Assembly (NCBI GenBank): GCA_050299175.1
Contig: JBNKVM010000008.1
Location: forward strand, 1-47,954
Reading direction: 5' to 3'
Length of the DNA stretch: 47,954 bases
From: JAPHTQ01 sp050299175
GTDB lineage: Bacteria > Pseudomonadota > Gammaproteobacteria > Thiohalomonadales > Thiohalomonadaceae
The notes beneath the pieces were generated by a model that was not told the origin of the DNA, did not search any database, and was given only the letters and a program-made list of their open reading frames with translations. The position numbers and the translations under genes were made by a program. Positions 7,655 to 17,393 of the stretch are shown one piece after another (positions within the stretch are counted from its first letter, which is position 1; each line of letters starts with the position of its first letter).

Positions 7655-8998
7655 TTATGATTTCTTATGCTGATTACGATCCAGCTCTTTCAGATACGCC
7701 AGTTTCTCCGCGATCTTCTGCTCCAGCCCGCGCGGGACGGGACGATAGTATTCCTGCCATCCCAACTCTTCAGGAAAATAGTTCTCACCTGCAGCATAAC
7801 CTTCCGGTTCGTCATGGGCATAACGGTCCTCATGACCGTATACCATCTCTGTCATCAGCTTGGTCGGCGCATTCCGCAAATGGATAGGCACCTCCAGCGA
7901 GCCGTGTGCTTTGGCATCGCTCATCGCAGCCTTGTAGGCCATGTAGACCGCGTTGCTCTTTGGGGCACAGGCCAGATAGACAATCGCCTGGGCGATAGCC
8001 AGCTCCCCCTCCGGCGACCCCAGCCGCTCCTGCACATCCCAGGCACTAAGCGCCAGTTGTAACCCTCGTGGATCGGCAATACCGATATCCTCCGAGGCCA
8101 TACGCACCACGCGGCGGGCGACATAGAGCGGATCGACACCACCGTCGATCATGCGTGCGAACCAGTAAAGGCTGGCATCCGGGTCGGAACCGCGCACCGA
8201 TTTATGCAGCGCGGATATCTGATCGTAGAAGGCTTCTCCGCCTTTGTCGAAGCGCCGTACCCCTCCGGCCAGCACTTCGTTGAGAATCTCTTCGGCAATC
8301 ACCTCCCTGCCGTCTACTTTCTCCGCCAGGTCGGCGGCGATCTCCAGCAGGTTGAGGCCGCGGCGGGCATCGCCGTCGGCTGCCTCGGCGATCCGCTGAC
8401 GCAGAGGTTCCGCCAGGACGATATCGCGCTCACCCAGTCCACGCTCGCTGTCGTTCAGCGCGCGCTGCAGAATGGTATCGATATCGTTCGCATCCAGACT
8501 CTTCAACACGTAGACCCGGGCGCGGGAGAGCAAAGCGTTGTTCAGTTCAAAAGAGGGGTTCTCGGTCGTGGCACCGATAAAGGTAAAGGTACCGTCCTCG
8601 ATGTGTGGCAGAAAGGCGTCCTGCTGACTTTTGTTGAAGCGGTGCACTTCATCGACAAACAATACCGTGCCCCGCCCCATCAACCGTGCCTGATTGGCCT
8701 GATCGACGGCGGCGCGGATCTCCTTCACACCAGAAAGGACTGCGGAAAGGGTGAGAAACTGGGCATCGGCGTGATAGGCGACCATGCGTGCCAGGGTGGT
8801 TTTGCCCGTCCCCGGCGGTCCCCACAGGATCATTGAGTGAAGGTTGCCGCTGTCGATGGCCTGACGCAGCGGCTTACCGTCACCCAACAGATGTTGCTGA
8901 CCAAAAAATTCCGCGGGGGTTTGCGGACGCATTCGATCCGCAAGGGGTCGCAGCGCTTCGCCGCGGGTCTGCTCCTCGGCGGAAAAGAGATCGGTCAT
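7655..8998 (-). CDS. rarA: Replication-associated recombination ATPase
   Basis: RarA (MgsA) is a clamp-loader-like AAA+ ATPase acting at stalled replication forks. The 447-residue sequence shows MRPQTPAEFFGQQHLLG, Walker A GPPGTGKTTLA (around residue 60), Walker B VLFVDEVHRFNKSQQDAFLP, sensor 1 IGATTENPSFELN, and the C-terminal tetramerisation region with YWFARMIDGGVDPLYVARR and PTKLMTEMVYGHEDRYAHDE. Length is standard. Its ATG overlaps the lolA stop codon by one base (TGATG), indicating translational coupling in the ftsK-lolA-rarA operon. Confidence 0.97.
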   Translation of the reverse strand: MTDLFSAEEQTRGEALRPLADRMRPQTPAEFFGQQHLLGDGKPLRQAIDSGNLHSMILWGPPGTGKTTLARMVAYHADAQFLTLSAVLSGVKEIRAAVDQANQARLMGRGTVLFVDEVHRFNKSQQDAFLPHIEDGTFTFIGATTENPSFELNNALLSRARVYVLKSLDANDIDTILQRALNDSERGLGERDIVLAEPLRQRIAEAADGDARRGLNLLEIAADLAEKVDGREVIAEEILNEVLAGGVRRFDKGGEAFYDQISALHKSVRGSDPDASLYWFARMIDGGVDPLYVARRVVRMASEDIGIADPRGLQLALSAWDVQERLGSPEGELAIAQAIVYLACAPKSNAVYMAYKAAMSDAKAHGSLEVPIHLRNAPTKLMTEMVYGHEDRYAHDEPEGYAAGENYFPEELGWQEYYRPVPRGLEQKIAEKLAYLKELDRNQHKKS

Positions 8999-9627
8999 CA
9001 GTCCCTTACTGCCTCGCCGATCACATCAACACCCGGTGGCAGAGTGAAATGAAACTGCTTCTCGGCCACCTGGGGATTACGCACCACCTTCTCCAGATAG
9101 AGCCGGGTGGTGTTACCGAAACCATCGACCATCTCCATCGCACGCAAGACGTCACCTTCCAGCGCCAGCCGTACATAATCGAAATTGCTGTCGGCGGCCT
9201 TCGGCTTGAGCAACAGCCACTGGAAGCCTTCATGCTTGCCCTCCTCCTTGATGGAGAAGTTATCCTGCAGCGGCGCCGTGCTGCTGAGCAGTGTCGCCGG
9301 AGTGCTACCGAGACTTTCGCCCTGCGGCTTCACCGTTACCTGTTCCAGGTCGCGGTCATAGAGCCACAGGTTCTTACCATCGGCCACATAGAGCTGCTCG
9401 TAGGGATTTTTATAGTGCAGGCGGAAACGGTCGGGGCGGGAGAGCCACAGCTTGCCGCGGGTCTCTTCCTTACGCTCGCCACGGGCATTGGTGACAGTCT
9501 GTACGAAATTCGCTTCCATGGTACTCAGTCCATCAAGGAAACGGTTAAGCCGCGTCTCCCCTTCTCCCGCATGGGCGACGGAGGCAAACAGCAACGGCAG
9601 CAACAGACCTACAACTTTGTTCAACAT
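8998..9627 (-). CDS. lolA: Outer-membrane lipoprotein carrier LolA
   Basis: LolA is the periplasmic chaperone that takes lipoproteins from the LolCDE transporter and hands them to LolB at the outer membrane. The 209-residue product has a signal peptide (MLNKVVGLLLPLLFASVAHA, cleavage after AHA at residue 20). The mature domain has MEANFVQTVTNARGE, GKLWLSRPDRFRLHYKNPYEQ and VADGKNLWLYDRDLEQVT, the alternating strand pattern of the LolA incomplete barrel. It starts 3 bases after the ftsK stop and its own stop overlaps the rarA start, so it lies inside a tight operon. Length matches the family. Confidence 0.96.
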   Translation of the reverse strand: MLNKVVGLLLPLLFASVAHAGEGETRLNRFLDGLSTMEANFVQTVTNARGERKEETRGKLWLSRPDRFRLHYKNPYEQLYVADGKNLWLYDRDLEQVTVKPQGESLGSTPATLLSSTAPLQDNFSIKEEGKHEGFQWLLLKPKAADSNFDYVRLALEGDVLRAMEMVDGFGNTTRLYLEKVVRNPQVAEKQFHFTLPPGVDVIGEAVRD

Positions 9628-9630
9628 CTC

Positions 9631-11961
9631 TTAACCCTTGGGTGGTGGGGGTGCCAGCACCTCCCGTGAACCATTTGCTTGCAGCGAACTGACTACGCCC
9701 GCCTCTTCCATCATTTCGACCATGCGCGCGGCGCGGTTGTAGCCGATCTTCAGTCGCCGCTGGATACCCGAGACCGAGGCGCGACGGGTTTCGGTAACGA
9801 TCTTCACCGCCTCGTCATAAAGCGGATCGGCCTCATCGCCGCCACCTCCGCCATTGGTATCGCCGGGGAATAGCGGGCCGCTACTCTCCTCAAGACCATT
9901 AATGATCTCATCCAGATAATCCGGCTCGCCACGCTTCTTCAGCGCATCGACTACGTTGTGCACCTCATGGTCGGCGACAAAGGCCCCGTGCACCCGCACC
10001 GGTACGCCATGCCCTGGCGGCAGGTAGAGCATATCGCCATGGCCGAGCAGCGCCTCAGCACCCATCTGGTCGAGGATGGTACGCGAATCGATGCGTGAGG
10101 AGACCTGGAAGGCGATACGGGTGGGTATGTTGGCCTTGATCAGGCCGGTCAACACATCCACCGAGGGCCGCTGGGTCGCCAGAATCAGGTGGATACCCGC
10201 GGCACGCGCCTTTTGTGCCAGACGGGCGATCAACTCTTCCACCTTCTTGCCTACGACCATCATCATGTCGGCCAGTTCATCGACCACCACCACGATGTAG
10301 GGCAACGGTTCCAGCACAGGGCGTTGCAACTCCAGTTCGGGTTCGTCGGGCACCAGCGGTTGCCACAGCGGATCGTAAATCGGCTCGCCCGCGTCGATCG
10401 CTTCCTTAATCTTTTTGTTGAAACCGCCGATGTTGCGCACACCCATGGCGGCCATCAGGCGATAACGGCGGTCCATCTCCACCACACACCAGCGCAGCGC
10501 ATTGGCCGCATCCTTCATGTCGGTCACTACCGGCGCCAGCAGGTGCGGAATGCCCTCGTAGATGGAGAGCTCCAGCATCTTCGGGTCGACCATGATGAAG
10601 CGGACTTCATGGGGCGTCGCCTTGTAGAGGATGCTGAGAATCATCGCGTTAACCGCCACTGATTTACCGGAGCCGGTGGTACCGGCCACCAGCAGGTGGG
10701 GCATCTTCGCCAGGTCGGCGACCATCGGTACGCCGCCGATATCCTTGCCCAGGGCCAGAGTCAGCGGTGATTTGAGGTTTTCGAATTCGTGGGAGCGGAT
10801 TGCCTCGGAGAAGTGGACGATCTCGCGGTTCTCATTGGGGATCTCCAAACCGATAGTGGTCTTGCCCGGAATCACCTCCACCACCCGCACACTGGTAGTG
10901 GAAAGGGAACGGGCCAGGTCCTTGGCCAGGTTGGAGATCTGGCTCACCTTGACCCCGGCGGCGGGCTGCAGCTCAAAACGGGTGATCACCGGGCCGGGAT
11001 GGACCGCCTCGACCTGCACCTCGATACCAAAGTCCTGCAGCTTCATCTCCACCAGCCGCGACATCGCCTCCAACGCCTCGGTGGAAATCACGTTCTTGTT
11101 CTCACCAGGCTTATCCAGCAGAGATAGCGACGGCAGACTACCGCCCTCATCCTCATCCGGATCGAACAGCGGAACCTGTTTCTCTTTCTGTTCGCGAACA
11201 GTGGGGATCTTCGGCGTCTTGATCACCGGCTCGATACGCGGCTTCTGTCGTGTACCGACCTTTTTCACTTCATCAAGGAAGTTCTTCTCCCGATCCAGCT
11301 TGGCCTTGTGCGCAGCGATGCGATCCAGCAGATGCAACCACTGGCCGTAGATCCAGTCGGTCAGGCCCAGGGTACGGGCACCCACCTTGTCCATCAGGCC
11401 GAACCAAGAGAGCCCGGTAAACAGCGTCACCCCGGTGAGGAACATCGCCAGCAGGAACAGGGTCGCCCCCAGTTGACTGAAGGCACGCACCAGGCCACGG
11501 GCCACCACATCGCCGAGGATACCGCCGGTATTCAACGGCAGGACCGCCGCGGTATGGAAATGGAGATAAGCGAGCCCCGAACCGGCGGCCATGGTCAGGA
11601 TGAAGCCGACCCCACGCAGGGCGATGCTGACCGCGTAGGTTCCGCCGTCATCCTTGCGCTGTTCGCGATAGAGCATCCAGGCCCACTGGGCCACCAGGAA
11701 CGGCAGAATGTAGGCCATCATACCGAACAGATAGAGGAAAATATCGGCGAACCAGGCCCCCGCACGGCCGCCAAGGTTGTGCACCGCACCACGGGCGCCG
11801 CTGTGAGACCAGCCCGGATCGGTGGCACTGTAACTGAGCAGGGAGATGAGCAGATAGAGCGCCAGGGTACCAACCAGAATCAGGGCCCCCTCGCGCAGGC
11901 CACGATGCAGATGCGGGGCGATAGCGACACGCTCCCCTTTCTTTTGCGATGCCTGGGCCAA
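9631..11961 (-). CDS. ftsK: DNA translocase FtsK
   Basis: FtsK anchors at the division septum and pumps DNA to resolve chromosome dimers with XerCD. The 776-residue protein has four N-terminal membrane segments (about residues 28-190), a comparatively short charged linker, and the motor with Walker A AGTTGSGKSVAVNAMILSIL and Walker B YIVVVVDELADMMMVVGKK. At the C-terminus is the winged-helix gamma domain (residues about 705-768, with RRASVSGIQRRLKIGYNRAA) that reads polarity sequences. The total is much shorter than E. coli FtsK because of the linker. The start codon is TTG at 11961, supported by AAGGA (complement at 11968-11972) six bases upstream; no in-frame ATG precedes the first membrane helix. 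Confidence 0.97.
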   Translation of the reverse strand: MAQASQKKGERVAIAPHLHRGLREGALILVGTLALYLLISLLSYSATDPGWSHSGARGAVHNLGGRAGAWFADIFLYLFGMMAYILPFLVAQWAWMLYREQRKDDGGTYAVSIALRGVGFILTMAAGSGLAYLHFHTAAVLPLNTGGILGDVVARGLVRAFSQLGATLFLLAMFLTGVTLFTGLSWFGLMDKVGARTLGLTDWIYGQWLHLLDRIAAHKAKLDREKNFLDEVKKVGTRQKPRIEPVIKTPKIPTVREQKEKQVPLFDPDEDEGGSLPSLSLLDKPGENKNVISTEALEAMSRLVEMKLQDFGIEVQVEAVHPGPVITRFELQPAAGVKVSQISNLAKDLARSLSTTSVRVVEVIPGKTTIGLEIPNENREIVHFSEAIRSHEFENLKSPLTLALGKDIGGVPMVADLAKMPHLLVAGTTGSGKSVAVNAMILSILYKATPHEVRFIMVDPKMLELSIYEGIPHLLAPVVTDMKDAANALRWCVVEMDRRYRLMAAMGVRNIGGFNKKIKEAIDAGEPIYDPLWQPLVPDEPELELQRPVLEPLPYIVVVVDELADMMMVVGKKVEELIARLAQKARAAGIHLILATQRPSVDVLTGLIKANIPTRIAFQVSSRIDSRTILDQMGAEALLGHGDMLYLPPGHGVPVRVHGAFVADHEVHNVVDALKKRGEPDYLDEIINGLEESSGPLFPGDTNGGGGGDEADPLYDEAVKIVTETRRASVSGIQRRLKIGYNRAARMVEMMEEAGVVSSLQANGSREVLAPPPPKG

Positions 11962-12023
11962 AGCTAATCCTTCAATTCAAGAAAGTTAAATAACATTCTG
12001 TAATTGTACATATTTCTTCTTCA

Positions 12024-13085
12024 TTAAACAGTGCTTTTCAGGGCCGGATAGACGATCTCACCGCCCCGTACATTGACCCCGGCCGCAAGAGCGGGATCGC
12101 CCTCCCAGCCCCCTGCCGCCAACTGGATGGCATAGGGGATCAGGGCCGAAGAGAGTGCCTGAGACGAGGTGCGCGGCACCGCGCCGGGCATATTGGTCAC
12201 CCCGAAATGGACCACGCCATCCTGAACAAAGGTCGGTTCGGCATAGGTGGTCGGTCGAGTGGTCTCAATACAGCCGCCTTGATCGACAGAAATATCGATA
12301 ATGACACTGCCGGGGCGCATCTGTTTCACCTGCTCGGCGGAGACCAGATGGGGAGCCTTCGCGCCGGGGATCAGCACCGCGCCGATCAGCAGGTCGGCCT
12401 CCTTTACCGCCCGATCGATCTCATGGGCATAGGGATGAAGCGCCGTTACGTTGGCACCCAATGCACGCATCGCCGCAAGTTTGTCACGACTGTGATCAAA
12501 TACCGTGACCTCGGCCCCAATCGCGGCGGCCAGGGTCACAGCATTGCCGCCAGCCATGCCCGCACCGAGGATCACCACGTGACCACGCTCGGTGGCAGGC
12601 ACCCCGCCCAGAAGCAGGCCACGCCCGCCCATCGGCTGGTGCAGATAATGGGTGCCGACCTGTACCGCCACCCGGCCGGCAATGTCAGACATCGGTGCCA
12701 GCAGTGGTAGGCCCCGACCGTCGGTCACTGTCTCAAAAGCGACGGCGGTCAGACCAATGTCCAGCAGACCACGCATCAATTCCTGCTCTGCAGCCAGATG
12801 AAGAAAACAGAACAGCAGGTGATCAGGGCGCAGCAGGGAAAGTTCGGCAGGTTGCGGCTCCTTGACCTTGATGATCATCTCCGCCTCCCCATATACCGCA
12901 GAGGCGTCGGCAACAATGGAGGCACCTGCCTGACGGAAATCGTCGTCGCTGTAGCCGCTGAGTACCCCTGCTCCCTGCTCTACCAGCAGTTGGTGACCAT
13001 GTTTGACCAGTTCAGCCACCGCGGCAGGAACCAGGCCGACACGTCCTTCCAGGGTCTTAATCTCGCGGGGAATACCGATACGCAT
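12024..13085 (-). CDS. ald: Alanine dehydrogenase
   Basis: Ald catalyses the reversible NAD-dependent deamination of L-alanine to pyruvate and ammonia. Family residues are visible: MRIGIPREIKTLEGRVGLVP with the substrate-binding Arg, VKEPQPAE with the Lys, FCFLHLAAEQEL with the catalytic His, and the Rossmann loop VVILGAGMAGGNAVTLAAAIG (around residue 170). DISVDQGGCIETTRPTTY carries the catalytic Asp. At 353 residues the protein is about 18 shorter than typical Ald, missing the very C-terminus but no known catalytic residue. AAGGAG precedes the ATG. It is divergent from trxB, and ftsK lies 62 bases downstream, so cotranscription is possible. Confidence 0.94.
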   Translation of the reverse strand: MRIGIPREIKTLEGRVGLVPAAVAELVKHGHQLLVEQGAGVLSGYSDDDFRQAGASIVADASAVYGEAEMIIKVKEPQPAELSLLRPDHLLFCFLHLAAEQELMRGLLDIGLTAVAFETVTDGRGLPLLAPMSDIAGRVAVQVGTHYLHQPMGGRGLLLGGVPATERGHVVILGAGMAGGNAVTLAAAIGAEVTVFDHSRDKLAAMRALGANVTALHPYAHEIDRAVKEADLLIGAVLIPGAKAPHLVSAEQVKQMRPGSVIIDISVDQGGCIETTRPTTYAEPTFVQDGVVHFGVTNMPGAVPRTSSQALSSALIPYAIQLAAGGWEGDPALAAGVNVRGGEIVYPALKSTV

Positions 13086-13202
13086 TGTTGTCTCCTTTAC
13101 CAGGGAATCGGCATTTCGTAAGATGCCAGCACTCTACACCTATAACGAAATCACGGTCTGCAACTCCAATCGGATCGCAGTCTAACACACGGAGTTTATT
13201 CG

Positions 13203-14159
13203 ATGAGCGAAGCCAAGCATTGCCGTCTTTTGATCCTCGGTTCCGGCCCTGCCGGTTACACCGCCGCAGTCTACGCTGCACGCGCCAACCTCAATCCGGT
13301 CATCGTCACCGGTATGCAACAGGGCGGCCAGCTGACCACCACCACCGAGGTGGACAACTGGCCCGGTGGCAGCGAAGGTCTCACCGGCCCGGCGCTGATG
13401 CAGCAGATGCTGGAGCATGCGGAACGCTTCAACACCGAGGTGATCTTCGACCATATCAACCAGGCCGACCTCTCCAAACGCCCCTTCACTCTCACCGGTG
13501 ACTCCAAAACCTACACCTGCGACGCGCTGATTATCGCCACCGGCGCCTCCGCCATGTATCTGGGTCTCGACTCCGAAGAGGCGTTCAAGGGCCGCGGCGT
13601 CTCCGGTTGCGCCACCTGCGACGGTTTCTTCTACCGTGGACAAAAGGTCGGCGTAGTCGGCGGCGGCAATACCGCTGTGGAAGAGGCGCTCTATCTCTCC
13701 AACATCGCCGCCGAGGTCACCCTGATCCACCGTCGCGACACCTTCCGCTCGGAGAAAATCCTCATCGATCAGCTGATGGATAAGGTCGAAAACGGCAACA
13801 TCAAACTGGAAACCTTCCAGGAAGTGGATGAAGTGCTGGGCGACAACAGCGGCGTCACTGGCGTACGCCTGAAGAACAATCAGGATGGTTCGACCAAGGA
13901 GATCGAACTGACCGGCCTGTTCATCGCCATCGGTCACAAACCTAACACCGACATCTTTGACGGCCAACTCGAACTGGACCACGGCTACATCATCACCCGC
14001 AAGGGTCGCGAGGGGAATGCCACCGCGACATCGGTGGAAGGTGTCTTTGCCGCCGGCGACGTCGCCGACCCGATCTACAAACAGGCCATCACCTCCGCCG
14101 CCAGTGGCTGCATGGCGGCACTGGATGTGGAACGTTATCTGGAAAATCAGGATAAGTGA
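13203..14159 (+). CDS. trxB: Thioredoxin reductase
   Basis: TrxB transfers electrons from NADPH through FAD to thioredoxin. The 318-residue protein shows the FAD loop LGSGPAGYTAAVYAARANL (residues 12-30), the redox pair in SGCATCDGFFYRG (Cys 136 and 139), the NADPH loop GVVGGGNTAVEEALYLS (around 150-166) and the C-terminal FAD-binding VFAAGDVADPIYKQAITSAASGC. All elements are intact and length is standard. GGAG lies upstream of the ATG. It opens a plus-strand run; the next gene begins inside its stop codon. Confidence 0.98.
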   Translation: MSEAKHCRLLILGSGPAGYTAAVYAARANLNPVIVTGMQQGGQLTTTTEVDNWPGGSEGLTGPALMQQMLEHAERFNTEVIFDHINQADLSKRPFTLTGDSKTYTCDALIIATGASAMYLGLDSEEAFKGRGVSGCATCDGFFYRGQKVGVVGGGNTAVEEALYLSNIAAEVTLIHRRDTFRSEKILIDQLMDKVENGNIKLETFQEVDEVLGDNSGVTGVRLKNNQDGSTKEIELTGLFIAIGHKPNTDIFDGQLELDHGYIITRKGREGNATATSVEGVFAAGDVADPIYKQAITSAASGCMAALDVERYLENQDK

Positions 14160-16177
14160 TCGCAAGCGTTAATACTGTCCTGCCGCGTTCAGGGCGGCAG
14201 GCCTTGCTCCATCAATGGGGCAAGGATTTCCAGCTCTGGTTCTACATTACCATCACGCTACAGCTGTTTCGTCTACTGCTGATCGCGATCTATCATGAGC
14301 AGATTGGCGCCCGTGCGGGCGCCTTTTCGATCCCGCATGTCATGGCCACGGGTCTGCGTTACGACATCTCCACCGCCGGGATATGGGTGGTTCCCACCTT
14401 CCTCCTTGCCCTCACGGTTATCGTGTTCCCTCTGGACAAGCTTGTTTCTGCGCTACGCCGTTTCTCTGCGGCCATTTTTGCAGTTAGTAGCATCCTGGTT
14501 TTCGGCAGTGATCTGATCTTCTTCGGCACCTACGGCGATCAGTTCAACCAGATGATCTTCGGCATTGTGTTCGACGACACTCTGGCGATCCTGATCACCA
14601 TCTGGAAGGAATATCATCCGCTGATTTTCTTCGCCCTCGCCCTGCCGCTGATCCTCGGTAATCTCTGGCTGATACGTCGCTGGCTTGCCTACACACCTTC
14701 CTGGTTGCATGGACTTGGTATCTATCGGCGTCCGCTGGTGACCAGTCTGGCACTGGGGTTAATGATGTTTTTCATCCTGGTCGCCTTCGCCCGCGGCGGC
14801 ACCCTGTGGGGGGAACCGATCCGTCTCAAGCACGCCTTCGTAGTCAACGACCTGTTTCTCAACCGAACGGTAATCAATCCTTTCACCGCCCTGCGCACCA
14901 CCCTGGAAACCAAGCTCAAACTGGAAAAAGGCATCGCCCTAAAACAGTTCTGGCCCAACGAAAATATTCGCGATGCACTGCACTACGAACTAACCCGTCG
15001 CGGTATCAGCGCAGGCAACGGGCAGAATCTGGATCGACTGCTGGAAAAAACCGCGACAGGCCATCGCGGCAACAAACCGCAACACATATTCCTGCTGCTG
15101 ATGGAAAGCCACAGCGGCTGGACGGTGATGCCTATCTACCGCTTTGCCGGACTTTCACCCGAATTCTCCTCGCTTGCTGACGACGGGATCTACTTCCCCA
15201 ACTTCCTCCCGGCAGGCAGCGGCACCATCGGCTCGATGAACACCCTGATCACCGGCATGCCCGACGCAGGTCTCAACATTAACTACGAACCGACCGCAAC
15301 AACGCCCTATCCCTCCGCATTGGCCGCGGTGATGAAACAACTCGGCTACACCACTCGCTTTTTCTACGGTGGTTTCCTCAGTTGGCAGCGGCTCGACAGC
15401 TTCGCCCTTAATCAGGGTTTCGATGAGATCTACGGCGGCGGTGACATGAGTGCGGGGGTGCACACCAACGAATGGGGCGTTGACGATCGCTACCTGTTCG
15501 ACTTTGTTCTGAACACTGTGCAGACCGATAAACCGAGCTTCAACTTCATCCTCAGCACCTCCAACCACCCACCCTACGATCTCGATCTGGACGCACTCGG
15601 TTACCATCTTAAAGACAAACTGCCAGCACCGCTCAAGGCAACCAAGGAAGACACCGTCAAAGTACTGGGGCACCTCTGGTATGCGGACCAGCAAGCCGGA
15701 CGTTTCGTCCGCAAAGCAGAACAGCAGTTACCCGATGCCCTCTTCGCCATCACTGGCGATCACACTGCAAGACTGCAGGTTAAATTTCCCGGCGACAGCG
15801 TGGAAGAGCAGAAGGCCGTGCCGTTCATTCTCTACGGGCCGAAGGTACTGCCGGAATCCGGCGTAATGAAACAGACCGCCGGAGCGCATATGGATATTCC
15901 CACCACCCTGATTGAACTGGCCGCTGACAAGGGCTTCCAATACACCGCCTACGGCCAAAATATGCTGACGAAGAGCTCACCCAGTTACGGTTACGGCTGG
16001 GAATTCCTCATCGGCGAACACTTCATTATCAACGAGGGTGAGAACTACAAGGTCTTTGCCCTGGCGGGCGGCCAACCACCTACAGAACGACCGCCGATGG
16101 CTGAGGAACTGACCCGTTTTAATGCCCTGAAGGCATTGAGCTGGTACCGGGTAAAAAAGGGCAACAAACTACCTTAA
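14156..16177 (+). CDS. LTA-synthase-like membrane sulfatase
   Basis: The 673-residue protein has five hydrophobic segments (about 28-46, 73-93, 101-121, 155-175, 194-212) followed by a large extracytoplasmic domain of the alkaline phosphatase/sulfatase superfamily, as in LtaS of Gram-positive bacteria. Residues matching the LtaS active site can be picked out: Glu 317 in LLLMESHSGW, Thr 357 in AGSGTIGS as nucleophile, Trp 410 and Arg 412 in SWQR, and Asp 535 and His 536 in TGDHTA. Family members move phosphoglycerol or phosphoethanolamine groups; in a Gram-negative cell the acceptor may be a glucan, lipid or LPS, which cannot be told from sequence. The start is GTG, overlapping the trxB stop by four bases (GTGA), with AGGA upstream. 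Confidence 0.85.
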   Translation: MIASVNTVLPRSGRQALLHQWGKDFQLWFYITITLQLFRLLLIAIYHEQIGARAGAFSIPHVMATGLRYDISTAGIWVVPTFLLALTVIVFPLDKLVSALRRFSAAIFAVSSILVFGSDLIFFGTYGDQFNQMIFGIVFDDTLAILITIWKEYHPLIFFALALPLILGNLWLIRRWLAYTPSWLHGLGIYRRPLVTSLALGLMMFFILVAFARGGTLWGEPIRLKHAFVVNDLFLNRTVINPFTALRTTLETKLKLEKGIALKQFWPNENIRDALHYELTRRGISAGNGQNLDRLLEKTATGHRGNKPQHIFLLLMESHSGWTVMPIYRFAGLSPEFSSLADDGIYFPNFLPAGSGTIGSMNTLITGMPDAGLNINYEPTATTPYPSALAAVMKQLGYTTRFFYGGFLSWQRLDSFALNQGFDEIYGGGDMSAGVHTNEWGVDDRYLFDFVLNTVQTDKPSFNFILSTSNHPPYDLDLDALGYHLKDKLPAPLKATKEDTVKVLGHLWYADQQAGRFVRKAEQQLPDALFAITGDHTARLQVKFPGDSVEEQKAVPFILYGPKVLPESGVMKQTAGAHMDIPTTLIELAADKGFQYTAYGQNMLTKSSPSYGYGWEFLIGEHFIINEGENYKVFALAGGQPPTERPPMAEELTRFNALKALSWYRVKKGNKLP

Positions 16178-16253
16178 CCATCTGGCAGTCCAGCAACTGG
16201 AATTCACTGCGAAATCACCCCATATCGATCCCTGACAAAACAGAAGGGTCGGC

Positions 16254-17393
16254 ATGCAACTCAAACTGATTCATCGTCTCGACGACATTCCCGCAGCGGC
16301 ATGGAATGGACTGGAAGAGGGTATTGATAACCCCTTCCTGCGCCACGAGTTCCTCGCCGGGCTGGAGCGTTTCGGTTGCGTCGGCGATCACTGGGGCTGG
16401 TTGCCACACCACCTGGCACTCTACGACGGTGATCGGCTGGTCGGCGCCGTGCCGATGTATCTCAAGTACAACTCCTACGGTGAGCTGGTGTTTGACTGGA
16501 ACTGGTCCGATGCCTATCGCCGCGCCGGGCTCGACTATTACCCCAAACTGGTGGTGGCGGTTCCCTACTCGCCGGTCACCGGGCCACGGATACTCACCGC
16601 TGCCGATTCGGATTATCAAACAGTTGCTAACACACTCATCGAGCAGGCTATCGACGTCGCCAGGCAACTAGAAGTCTCCACCCTGCACTGGCTTTTTCCC
16701 GATCAACGCGACATACAACAGCTACACGCGAGCGGTCTGCTACAACGCAGCGATGTACAGTTCCACTGGCATAATCACGACTACAAACAATTCGACGACT
16801 TCCTCGCCACCTTTAACGCGGAGAAGCGCAAGAAGCTGAAGCGGGAGCGTCGCCGTGTGCAGGAACAGGGGATTGAAATCGAAGTGCTCAATGGTCGCCA
16901 GGCAACGCTGGAACATTGGCAGGTCTTTCATCGTTTCTATTGCAACACCTTCGACCGACGCGGTGGTCATCCGACCCTGAGTGAAGGCTTCTTCCGCCAC
17001 CTGGGTGAGAGCCTGCCGGACAATGTGGTGCTGATGCTGGCCAAACATGAGGGGCGTTACGTCGCCGGGGCGCTTTCGCTGCGCTCCAGCGATACCCTCT
17101 ATGGGCGCCATTGGGGCTGCGAGGAGACGTTCCACAGTTTGCACTTCGAGCTCTGTTATTATCAGGGTATCGACTACTGTATCGCCCGCGGCCTGAAGCA
17201 TTTCGAACCGGGCGCACAGGGCGAACACAAGGTGGCACGTGGCTTCGAACCAACCACCACCTGGTCGGCGCACTGGATCGCCAATCCCGGGTTTGCCCAG
17301 GCCATCGGCGACTACCTGGCACGGGAGCGTCCTGCGATAGAAGAATACCGGCAGGAGCTGAACGAACACCTGCCTTTCAAAAAGGGAGAATAA
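16254..17393 (+). CDS. COG3146 (DUF482) acyltransferase-like protein
   Basis: The 379-residue protein belongs to the GNAT-like family COG3146/DUF482, described as peptidogalycan biosynthesis or BioF2-like acyltransferases. Recognisable segments are NPFLRHEFLAGLERFGC, the VPMYLKYNSYGELVFDWNW strand, KLVVAVPYSPVTGPRIL, and in the C-terminal half FNAEKRKKLKRERRRV, GRYVAGALSL, YGRHWGCEE and HFEPGAQGEHKVARGF. The substrate is not known. FemX-type enzymes, which use aminoacyl-tRNA, share this fold, and this gene sits directly in front of two aminoacyl-tRNA-protein transferases (aat starts right after its stop), so a tRNA-linked role is conceivable but only inferred. AAGGG precedes the ATG. Confidence 0.87.
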   Translation: MQLKLIHRLDDIPAAAWNGLEEGIDNPFLRHEFLAGLERFGCVGDHWGWLPHHLALYDGDRLVGAVPMYLKYNSYGELVFDWNWSDAYRRAGLDYYPKLVVAVPYSPVTGPRILTAADSDYQTVANTLIEQAIDVARQLEVSTLHWLFPDQRDIQQLHASGLLQRSDVQFHWHNHDYKQFDDFLATFNAEKRKKLKRERRRVQEQGIEIEVLNGRQATLEHWQVFHRFYCNTFDRRGGHPTLSEGFFRHLGESLPDNVVLMLAKHEGRYVAGALSLRSSDTLYGRHWGCEETFHSLHFELCYYQGIDYCIARGLKHFEPGAQGEHKVARGFEPTTTWSAHWIANPGFAQAIGDYLARERPAIEEYRQELNEHLPFKKGE

